Shown: positions 1-5,240 of the stretch, one piece after another | How positions within the stretch are numbered: the stretch's first letter is position 1 | Layout of the letters: each line of letters starts with the position of its first letter | Assembly (NCBI GenBank): GCA_040235375.1 | Contig: JBECKQ010000435.1 | Span: 1 to 5,251, forward strand | DNA: 5,251 nt | Direction: 5' to 3' | Source: JBECKQ01 sp040235375 | GTDB lineage: Bacteria; Planctomycetota; Phycisphaerae; UBA1845 | The notes under the pieces: generated by a model | What the model saw: only the letters and a program-made list of their open reading frames with translations | Told to the model about the DNA's origin: nothing | Database searches by the model: none | Made by a program: the position numbers and the translations under genes

Positions 1-1188
1 CCACGCATTACCGCTTTCGTCGCCGTCACGCTGATCGCCCTGGCCGCGCGCCTCGCCTACGTCCTCCTCATCGCCGGCCCCGCACTACCCGCCGATCTGC
101 CCTACGATGACGAACATTGGTATTGGAAGCTCGCCGAGTCGCTGCATGACGGACACGGCCTCGTCGGCGAGTTCGGCCACCGCGCCGAGCGCATGCCGCT
201 CTACCCCGCCTTCCTCGCCATCTTTGCGGGTCAGGACACCGGCATCCGCGACGTCCGCATCGCCCAGTGTTTCCTCGGCGCCTTGGCCGCCGGTTTGACC
301 TACCTGCTCGCGCACAGGATCGCCGGCTGCACGGCTGGCTGGCTTGCCGGCCTGATCGTTGCGCTCGACCCCGCACTCGTCGGCAGCGCGTCGTTGCTTC
401 TCAGCGAGACGCTTTTCGTCACCGCCCTGACCGCACTCTGGCTGGCGGCCTGGCCCCTCGAAGGCGGCACGGTCTGGCGATGGGTCGCCGTCGCCGCGCT
501 CGCCATTGTCTGCATCTATCTTCGCGAGGCCTCGCTCGCCTTCGTCATCATCCTTCTCGCGTACATCATTATCGTCCGGCGTGACCGGCGGGCGCTCGCC
601 GGCTGTGTGTCCGTCGCGCTCGCCATCGTGTTGTCGCTCGTCCCTTGGGCAATTCGCAATCGCGAAATGATCGGCCAATGGCGTTGGCTGACGACGCGCG
701 GCGGCATCTCTCTTTACGACGGCGTTCGCCCGGGGGCGACAGGTGCTGGCGACCTTGCTTCCGTCAAGAGTGCCCCCCAGGTCGCGCACCTTTCCGAGGC
801 CGCGTGGGACAACTGGTTCCGCGAGCACGCCTGGCAGGCGATTCGCAACGATCCGCTGCGCGTTCTCGGTCTTGTCCCCTCAAAGCTGGCCCGAACCTGG
901 TCCCCCATCCCCCACGCTTTCGAGTCCCGCGCCATCCGGCTGGTCTTCGCCGTCTGGTATATCCCCTTCTACGTCTTTGCCTTCCTCGGCGGCTGGGCCA
1001 TGCGCAAGCGACCGGTCGCTCTCCTCTATCTCCTCCTGCCGGCCATCGCGGTCACGCTGCTGCACAGCGTCTACGTCGGCAGCCTCCGCTACCGCCTGGG
1101 CGCCCTGCCCACGCTGGCCATTCTCGCCGCTGTTGGCCTCCTCTTTGTTTTCACGCGCCGCCGCGTTGCGACTGCACCCGAGTCGTAG
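1..1188 (+). CDS. GT39/PMT_2-type membrane glycosyltransferase (5' end cut by window)
   Basis: The frame is open from base 1, so the start lies outside the window, and 395 residues are visible. The protein is predicted to be a polytopic inner-membrane GT-C glycosyltransferase that moves a sugar from a polyprenyl-phosphate carrier onto a protein, lipid or glycan acceptor; the acceptor cannot be told. Visible in order are a first membrane helix (residues about 4-26) and an exterior loop with the acidic YDDEHWYW segment (35-42), where GT39 enzymes carry the catalytic Asp. Next come the RMPLYPAFLA motif (64-73), several hydrophobic helices, PWAIRN (215-220) and a TTRGGISLYDG segment (231-241). 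Near the end is RYRLGALP (363-370), resembling the family's late RYRxPxxP motif. These follow the usual order of ArnT/PMT_2 proteins. Little of the N-terminus seems to be missing, because the first helix is present. The gene converges on the dockerin gene 64 bases downstream. The family call is fairly sure; the substrate is unknown. Confidence 0.85.
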   Translation, partial: PRITAFVAVTLIALAARLAYVLLIAGPALPADLPYDDEHWYWKLAESLHDGHGLVGEFGHRAERMPLYPAFLAIFAGQDTGIRDVRIAQCFLGALAAGLTYLLAHRIAGCTAGWLAGLIVALDPALVGSASLLLSETLFVTALTALWLAAWPLEGGTVWRWVAVAALAIVCIYLREASLAFVIILLAYIIIVRRDRRALAGCVSVALAIVLSLVPWAIRNREMIGQWRWLTTRGGISLYDGVRPGATGAGDLASVKSAPQVAHLSEAAWDNWFREHAWQAIRNDPLRVLGLVPSKLARTWSPIPHAFESRAIRLVFAVWYIPFYVFAFLGGWAMRKRPVALLYLLLPAIAVTLLHSVYVGSLRYRLGALPTLAILAAVGLLFVFTRRRVATAPES

Positions 1189-1252
1189 TCACCGTCTCGA
1201 CCGTACTCGCCATCCGCGACGCTGAGTAAGTCCACAATCAAGGCCTCGATCC

Positions 1253-2287
1253 TTACAGCGGCCCCGTTATCTCTTGAACAAACTGAGATACGTCCAGGGC
1301 ATCCACCACGCCGTCCGCGTTGAAATCGAAGCACCCGCACTCGCACCGCGGGCAGATTGCTTCCTCCTGAAATACGACTCCGGAGGGACCGGCCACCTCG
1401 CCTGCGCAGCGAACGAGAACGCTGAAATCGATCAGGTCCACGTCGGTGTCTCCGTTGAAGTCGGGCGACGGCTGCCCCAGGCAGCACTCATCGGGAATGC
1501 CGTCTCCTATCGGAAACTCCGGGAAAACATCGTCACTCGGCCCGCTGTCAATGTCGCACTCGTCAGGAATGCCATTGTGGTTGCAGTCGGCGGCAGTGCC
1601 GCCGGCGATTTCGTCACCATCCGGGATCTGGTTGTCATTGCAGTCGATGAACGGGCAGGGTGTCGGCGAGTGCCCCCAATTGGCACTGGCCAAGACTACC
1701 GAGCGATCCGCCGTGGTCACCGTGCCACTGCGATCGACATCGGATGCCGGCGTCGAGGCTTCGTCGGCTCGCTTGCCCATGTCCGAATCGATCACAACCA
1801 AATCATGCGTTCCGACGACCCCGTCGCCATCCACATCGGCCTCGTTGTAGCAGACGCAGAACGACGCGTCCGCATCCGCGGCGCCTCCCGCTCCCACGCT
1901 GCCGGCCAAGTCAACCAGGTAGCAGGTCTCGTCCATCGGCATGCTCATCGAAAAGGACACTTCCACAACGTTGCCGCCGTCGGCAATCGCCCACGCGCCG
2001 GCGATGGACGGATCGACCGACACGGCGCCATCGTACATGGCCTGGTCAAACGTCACACGGAGATAAAGCCGTTGGCCGATCCCCGCAGTCAACATGCGTC
2101 CGTCGGTCTCATTGCCCTCGGTCACGTTGACGCCCAAGTCCGCGTTGACCGGTGTCCCGTGACTGCCATACGACCAAGCCTCCACGATTACCGGTGGACT
2201 GGCCAATGCAGCCTGACCCGCCCCCACAAACATCGCCGCACACAGTCCGAGCACCGCCGCACAAACGCACTGACGCTGAGACTTCAT
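1253..2287 (-). CDS. Secreted dockerin-repeat protein with Ig-like N-terminal half and DCNxNGIPDECDI repeat
   Basis: A 344-residue exported protein. A signal peptide covers residues 1 to about 29: basic MKSQR, a hydrophobic Ala/Leu/Val core, and a cleavage-like ALA-S. Residues about 31-145 look like a beta-sandwich of the SbsA/Ig-like kind (LYLRVTFDQAM at 74-84). Residues 150-207 form a dockerin-like pair with calcium-loop motifs DVDGDGVVGTHDL (151-163) and DVDRSGTVTTADR (183-195). Residues 215-247 carry an Asn/Asp repeat (DCNDNQIPDGDEI, then DCNHNGIPDECDI). A second dockerin pair follows (DFNGDTDVDLIDF at 277-289, DFNADGVVDALDV at 321-333), ending close to the C-terminus. No PEP-CTERM or other sorting tail is visible. 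The start at 2287 is chosen because it has a GGAGG site 7 nt upstream and begins a signal peptide; the frame runs open to 2773, but that stretch reads as non-coding. It probably acts outside the cytoplasm as a calcium-stabilised structural or adhesion protein. No enzymatic domain or cohesin partner is visible. Confidence 0.86.
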   Translation of the reverse strand: MKSQRQCVCAAVLGLCAAMFVGAGQAALASPPVIVEAWSYGSHGTPVNADLGVNVTEGNETDGRMLTAGIGQRLYLRVTFDQAMYDGAVSVDPSIAGAWAIADGGNVVEVSFSMSMPMDETCYLVDLAGSVGAGGAADADASFCVCYNEADVDGDGVVGTHDLVVIDSDMGKRADEASTPASDVDRSGTVTTADRSVVLASANWGHSPTPCPFIDCNDNQIPDGDEIAGGTAADCNHNGIPDECDIDSGPSDDVFPEFPIGDGIPDECCLGQPSPDFNGDTDVDLIDFSVLVRCAGEVAGPSGVVFQEEAICPRCECGCFDFNADGVVDALDVSQFVQEITGPL

Positions 2288-2294
2288 GACCACG

Positions 2295-2299
2295 CCTCC
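2295..2299 (-). promoter_or_regulatory. Shine-Dalgarno site of the dockerin gene
   Basis: CCTCC on the plus strand reads GGAGG on the minus strand, separated by 7 nt from the ATG at 2287. It fixes the start of the dockerin gene against the longer open frame that extends upstream to 2773. Confidence 0.8.
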
Positions 2300-2390
2300 G
2301 TTTGCAGGGTTGCATGCACCGGCCACGAGCGCGCCGGCGCACCGCAACGGTGAATACTCGGGTTGACCTGGAACGAACCCACGTCGCGGA

Positions 2391-2433
2391 GCGCAAGTGC
2401 AAAGCCCACCTTTGCACGTTACAAGCATTGCGC
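2391..2433. repeat. Nested inverted repeat upstream of the dockerin gene
   Basis: A perfect 8-bp inverted repeat, GTGCAAAG (2397-2404) and CTTTGCAC (2410-2417), is separated by the 5 bases CCCAC. It sits directly inside a second complementary pair, GCGCAA (2391-2396) and TTGCGC (2428-2433), with a 10-base bulge on the right side. It lies about 105-145 bases upstream of the dockerin start, downstream of the candidate promoter at 2568-2595. It could be a hairpin in the leader RNA or a dimeric-protein operator. No T-run follows on the minus strand, so it does not look like an intrinsic terminator. Confidence 0.55.
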
Positions 2434-2771
2434 CATCGAAGGCTCTGGTAGACTTGGAGCGGCAACACAGCGGTGAAACTGTCCGGCCCTTCGCCGCCGT
2501 CCGCTTCCACGGGACCGCGACGCCCTCGCCGTCGAGCTCACCGAGAGCCCTGCCTTCCCACTGCGCCATTCTATGATCTTGCCCGCGCCTTTCAAAGTCT
2601 TTTCTTCCAATACACCACACGGATACGAACAAACCAGAAGGCGAACGAACATCCCTCGTTCTCTTCCCCGCCCAGGTTCCCATTTGCGCTACACTCCGGA
2701 CACCTCTCGGATGGGAGATTGCCAAGATCAAAGCCCGCACCGACAAGGGACTCCGCGCTGGAAGGTGCATC
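2434..2771. other. Intergenic stretch with no convincing gene
   Basis: Open frames here on both strands have Arg/Ser/Pro-rich translations, no signal peptide or domain motif, and no good ribosome site. I see no tRNA, rRNA or mobile-element ends. The only items worth marking are the minus-strand promoter-like pair at 2568-2595 and a plus-strand TACACT hexamer at 2690-2695. The hexamer sits in the context GCTACACTCCG, nearly the same as the -10 context GCTATACTCCG of the promoter at 2964-2991, but it has no recognisable -35 box. Confidence 0.5.
2568..2595 (-). promoter_or_regulatory. Candidate sigma70 promoter for the dockerin gene
   Basis: Read on the minus strand, TTGAAA (2595-2590), a 16-base spacer and TAGAAT (2573-2568) resemble a housekeeping sigma factor promoter. 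Transcription would start near 2561 and give a leader of about 270 nt before the ATG at 2287, containing the inverted repeat at 2391-2433. A closer promoter could exist, but I found no better hexamer pair. Confidence 0.4.
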
Positions 2772-2936
2772 ATGCCCGTCGACTTGAACGGTCTGCTCCG
2801 TCAAGGCAAGACTGGTAACCGGTTTCCCAACAAGACCAATGCTCCCGCACGACCAGCGTGTTGTCAGCGATGCGATCCGTCGTGCCGATCATCGCGGCTG
2901 CGCACGTATGTCCCCCCGCCCACAACTGAAAACTGA
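2772..2936 (+). CDS. Small ORF of 54 codons, uncertain
   Basis: I do not recognise this product. The ATG at 2772 has a GGAAGG ribosome-site-like sequence (2760-2765) 6 nt upstream, and a TACACT hexamer lies about 80 bases before it. The protein starts MPVDLNGLLRQGKTGNRFP, which reads like the ordinary beginning of a soluble protein. It then turns into Pro/Cys/Arg-rich sequence with a CCQRCDPSC cluster at residues 31-39 and ends in PPPTTEN, where the frame enters the ACTGAAA repeat. The change in character suggests either a chance ORF or the surviving 5' end of a gene whose remainder was lost. No membrane segment or signal peptide is visible. It ends 28 bases before the -35 box of the RNA promoter. 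Confidence 0.28.
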   Translation: MPVDLNGLLRQGKTGNRFPNKTNAPARPACCQRCDPSCRSSRLRTYVPPPTTEN

Positions 2937-2945
2937 ACACTGAAA
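2925..2945. repeat. Heptamer tandem repeat, three copies
   Basis: ACTGAAA, ACTGAAC and ACTGAAA lie head to tail. AACTGA at the left end (2924-2929) can pair with TCAGTT (2947-2952) just beyond the right end. The block is AT-richer than its surroundings and lies 19 bases upstream of the -35 box of the promoter at 2964-2991. It may be a simple sequence expansion. Confidence 0.7.
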
Positions 2946-2963
2946 CTCAGTTGATTTTCCCAC

Positions 2964-2991
2964 TTGCAACTTCCGCCGATGACGCTATACT
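2964..2991 (+). promoter_or_regulatory. Strong sigma70-type promoter ahead of the structured RNA
   Basis: TTGCAA (2964-2969), a 16-base spacer and TATACT (2986-2991) differ from the TTGACA/TATAAT consensus by two bases and one base respectively. The local sequence is AT-rich compared with the rest of the window. The predicted transcription start is near 2998. No start codon with a credible ORF follows closely; the structured segment 3001-3250 does. Confidence 0.65.
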
Positions 2992-2997
2992 CCGCCT

Positions 2998-3250
2998 TTT
3001 CGTTCGTAGTACGCGTGTTTTTCTCGTAAACGGAGCATCTGAATTGCTCGAATGTAATGCGATACATCCAACTGACGATCCGACCGCCGCCGGCCTGTCC
3101 TGGCGCGACAGGTCCGCTGGTCTATCAGCGGTCGTGATCAGTCGGCTTCAGATGCTGCAGTTCCGGCCACCAGGCCCATAGGCGGCGCGTCAAGGCGCGT
3201 AGGTAATCGCCTCGAGGGCCCCGAACTGCGGCGGCCTTCGGGGTTTTTTT
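2998..3250 (+). ncRNA. Candidate structured RNA or attenuating leader upstream of the Clp-like ATPase
   Basis: An RNA of about 250 nt is bounded by the promoter at 2964-2991 and the intrinsic terminator at 3219-3250, with no convincing ORF inside. Complementary segments read by eye: AGCATCTGAA (3034-3043) with TTCAGATGCT (3147-3156), 10 bp, closing a branched domain. Inside it are ATGTA/TACAT (3052-3056/3063-3067) and CCGAC/GTCGG (3080-3084/3141-3145), the latter enclosing two adjacent 6-bp hairpins, CCTGTC/GACAGG (3094-3099/3107-3112) and CCGCTG/CAGCGG (3114-3119/3126-3131). The 3' domain has GCTGCAGTTC (3154-3163) with GAACTGCGGC (3223-3232), 10 bp including one G-U. This encloses GGCCC/GGGCC (3173-3177/3216-3220) and AGGCG/CGCCT (3180-3184/3208-3212). 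The GCTGCAGTTC helix uses bases of the terminator stem, so the two would compete as antiterminator and terminator. I do not recognise a known class: motifs of RNase P, tmRNA, SRP RNA, T-box and 6S were not seen. It could act alone or control the ATPase gene downstream. Confidence 0.55.
3219..3250 (+). terminator. Rho-independent terminator
   Basis: CCCCGAA (3219-3225) pairs with TTCGGGG (3237-3243) in a perfect 7-bp stem with an 11-base loop, followed directly by seven Ts (3244-3250). It works only for plus-strand transcription. It lies 160 bases before the preferred ATG of the ATPase gene (94 before the alternative TTG), so it would end the upstream RNA unless antitermination occurs. Confidence 0.85.
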
Positions 3251-3263
3251 GTGTCCCGACTTC

Positions 3264-3280
3264 GCCCGCGCATCGCGGGC
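3264..3280. repeat. Perfect 7-bp hairpin between terminator and ATPase gene
   Basis: GCCCGCG (3264-3270), loop CAT, CGCGGGC (3274-3280). There is no T-run after it. An overlapping alternative pair, GCCGG (3279-3283) with CCGGC (3293-3297), shares its last bases. The role is unknown; it would lie in the leader of any read-through transcript. The rest of 3251-3410 shows no clear promoter. Confidence 0.5.
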
Positions 3281-3332
3281 CGGTCTGTACACCCGGCAAT
3301 ACTGCGCGCCTGCGTAAGTAGTAACTGAGTCT

Positions 3333-3338
3333 GGAGAA
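3333..3338 (+). promoter_or_regulatory. Possible ribosome site for an alternative TTG start at 3345
   Basis: GGAGAA lies 6 nt before TTG at 3345, which is in frame with the ATPase gene and would add 22 residues. It is the only good Shine-Dalgarno match near the start, but the added codons look unlike the gene (see the ATPase entry), so it may be fortuitous. Confidence 0.35.
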
Positions 3339-3410
3339 CAAGCTTTGTTGGAAGGCATGTGGAAATCGATACGCTCGTCCGCGAGCCGGACGATTCCCCT
3401 GATACAAACC

Positions 3411-5240
3411 ATGAAAGTCTTACGTACCTGGATTGAACGCGACCTGTCCGCGGCCGCTCGCGCCGGAAAGCTTTCGCCCGCCTTCGAGGTGGACGAAGCC
3501 GTCCACGTCGCCAGTGAGCTTCTGGACACCGGCCGCAGCCTGATCGTCACGGGTGAGCCCGGCGTCGGCAAGACGACGGTCATTCACGAGCTCATTCGCC
3601 GCGCGCAGGCCGGCCGCGGTCCGCAGCGGCTGGCCGGTCGCCGCGTCGTCGAGATCTCGCTGCGTCGCCGGGTGAGCAGCCTGGCCCGGCCGTACGATAT
3701 CCACAGCGAGGTGCACAAGCTGGCCGAGGCCCTTCGCGGGCTTCGCCGGCCGCCGGTGCTCTTCATCCGCGACATCGACATCGCCCACCAGCTCAGCCTG
3801 GCGGACCGCCTGCCGTACCTCGGCGACGGCCCGATTCTTGCCGAGGGTTCGGAACACGCGGTGTCGGCCATGCTCGAGGAAGACGCCGCGCTGCGGCAGC
3901 AATTCGCGCCCCTGGCGATCGAGGAGCCCTCGCTGGAACGAGCCGAGCGCATCCTGCGGGCCTGGGCGGAACATGCCGATCGCCATTCGCGCCGGTTCGG
4001 CGCCGATGCCATCGAGCACGCCCTCGTCCTGACGCACCGTTTCCAGTCGCGCAGCCGGCTGCCGCACAAGGCAATCGAACTGCTCGACCAGTCGGCGGCC
4101 GAGGCGCCTCGCGGCGGAACCGTGACGCGTGCGCACGTGATCCAGCGATTCTGCGCGTTGCACCGCGTGCCCCGCGTACTGGTGGACGCTGATCATGCGC
4201 TCGACCTTGTTCGGGTCGAGTCGCTGTTCGCCCTCAACGTCTTCGGCCAGCCCGAAGCCGTGCGTTCGATTGTCGACATGATCGGCGTGCTCAAGGCCGG
4301 CCTGTCGGACTTGCGCCGGCCGCTCGGCACCTTGCTGCTCGTCGGGCCGACGGGCGTGGGCAAAACGTATGTCGCCCAACTCGTCGCCGAGGTTCTCTTC
4401 GGCCGGCGCGACCGCCTCGTACGGGTCAACATGGCCGACTACCCCGGCTCCGGCGACGCCGCTCACCTGTTCGGATCACCTGACGCGACGCGCAAGGCGG
4501 CAGAACGGGGCGTGCTGACCAACCGGCTGGCGGGCCACCCGTTCGCCGTGCTGCTGCTCGACGAGTTCGAGAAGGCGCACACGGAAGTGCACGATCGCTT
4601 CCTTCAGCTAATTGACGAAGGAGCGTTCATCAACGGCGCCGGCGAGACGGTATCGTGCCGCTCGTTGATCGTCATCGCGACGTCCAACGCCGGCTACGAT
4701 CACCTGGGGCTGAAGCACTTCGGCTTCGCCGCGGGCTCCGGCGATAGTGCGCGGGTCAACCTGGAAGCACGCTTCCGGTTCGAACTGCTTAACCGTTTCG
4801 ACCGCGTGGTGCACTTCGCGCCGCTGTCGCAGGACGATGTGCGCAACGTCGCCCTCGCGGAGATCGGCCGGCTGCCCGGCCGGATTGGACTCCGGCAGCG
4901 CCGCCTCCGAGTCGAGGTCGAGCGCCGCGTCATCGACTGGATCGTCGACCGTGGCTACGACCCCGCCGCCGGCGCCCGCAACATCCGCCGGGCGATCGAG
5001 CAGCACGTGACGGCCGCCCTGGCGCGCGTGCTGTCCCAGAGCCCGCCGGCGGAAGGCTCGCGCCTTCGGCTCGTGCTCCGCGACGGCGTCATCGTCGGCC
5101 GCGTGATCCCACCGGCTGCAGAAGGTTGGAAGGGCGACGCCCCATGCGGTGAACCGCCCGCGCTGCACAAGCCGCGTTCGCGTTCCCCCGTCCTGCATCC
5201 GCCATACTCATGGCGCCGCTGGACGCGAACGCCGACGTAA
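3411..5240 (+). CDS. Divergent two-domain Clp/Hsp100 AAA+ ATPase lacking N and middle domains
   Basis: A 609-residue cytoplasmic ATPase built like ClpA/ClpC/ClpB without the N-terminal Clp domain or coiled-coil insertion. D1 (about 1-240) opens with the family's RDL..A..GKL..P pattern and has Walker A GEPGVGKT (48-55). However, FIRDID (118-123) stands where FIDEIH is expected, AEGS stands for GATT, and LRQQF (161-165) replaces LERRF, so the Walker B acid, sensor 1 and both arginines appear lost. LPHKAIELLD (217-226) is kept. D2 (about 275-560) has Walker A GPTGVGKT (312-319), Walker B VLLLDEFEKAH, sensor ATSN (423-426), LLNRFD (459-464) and sensor 2 GARNIRR (521-527). The pore loop reads ATRK (359-362) instead of GYVG. 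FGF (437-439) sits where ClpA has its IGL ClpP-docking loop. A basic, Pro-rich tail of about 40 residues ends the protein. ATG 3411 is preferred over TTG 3345: all Ile codons downstream are ATC or ATT, while the 22 extra codons hold two ATA. It lies downstream of the structured RNA. Confidence 0.85.
   Translation: MKVLRTWIERDLSAAARAGKLSPAFEVDEAVHVASELLDTGRSLIVTGEPGVGKTTVIHELIRRAQAGRGPQRLAGRRVVEISLRRRVSSLARPYDIHSEVHKLAEALRGLRRPPVLFIRDIDIAHQLSLADRLPYLGDGPILAEGSEHAVSAMLEEDAALRQQFAPLAIEEPSLERAERILRAWAEHADRHSRRFGADAIEHALVLTHRFQSRSRLPHKAIELLDQSAAEAPRGGTVTRAHVIQRFCALHRVPRVLVDADHALDLVRVESLFALNVFGQPEAVRSIVDMIGVLKAGLSDLRRPLGTLLLVGPTGVGKTYVAQLVAEVLFGRRDRLVRVNMADYPGSGDAAHLFGSPDATRKAAERGVLTNRLAGHPFAVLLLDEFEKAHTEVHDRFLQLIDEGAFINGAGETVSCRSLIVIATSNAGYDHLGLKHFGFAAGSGDSARVNLEARFRFELLNRFDRVVHFAPLSQDDVRNVALAEIGRLPGRIGLRQRRLRVEVERRVIDWIVDRGYDPAAGARNIRRAIEQHVTAALARVLSQSPPAEGSRLRLVLRDGVIVGRVIPPAAEGWKGDAPCGEPPALHKPRSRSPVLHPPYSWRRWTRTPT

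Noticed and set aside
85..828. A 247-codon minus-strand ORF antisense to the glycosyltransferase
   Set aside because: It is a charged Asp/Glu/Gly/Arg-rich translation typical of the antisense of Ala/Leu/Val membrane-helix codons; the plus frame has the GT39 motifs.
1189..1252. A bidirectional terminator between the two convergent genes
   Set aside because: I find no stem with an adjoining T-run on either strand in these 64 bases.
1274..2353. A 359-codon plus-strand ORF covering nearly the whole dockerin gene
   Set aside because: It is the antisense of the dockerin gene. Its Val/Ile/His/Arg-rich translation mirrors Asp/Asn/Gly-rich codons, and the opposite strand has a signal peptide, a ribosome site and recognisable repeats.
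2288..2773. In-frame upstream extension of the dockerin gene to a start at 2773 on the minus strand
   Set aside because: The 162 extra residues are Arg/Gly/Cys-rich without domains, would bury the signal peptide internally, and have no ribosome site as good as the GGAGG before 2287.
3120..3180. A possible tRNA-like 3' end (GTTCCGGCCACCA) within the RNA
   Set aside because: No 7-bp acceptor stem, anticodon arm or TTC-type T-loop can be drawn around it, so it is neither a tRNA nor a tmRNA end.
2951..3181. A 76-codon plus ORF inside the RNA region
   Set aside because: It begins at a TTG upstream of the predicted transcription start, has no ribosome site, and coincides with the paired RNA segments.
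3125..3583. A minus-strand ORF through the RNA and the start of the ATPase gene
   Set aside because: It crosses the terminator and leader in antisense, has a mixed Arg/Ser/Ala translation and shows no recognisable domain.
3420..4466. A 348-codon minus-strand ORF antisense to the Clp-like gene
   Set aside because: High GC at third positions opens antisense frames. Its translation has no family motifs, while the plus strand shows complete AAA+ motifs in order.
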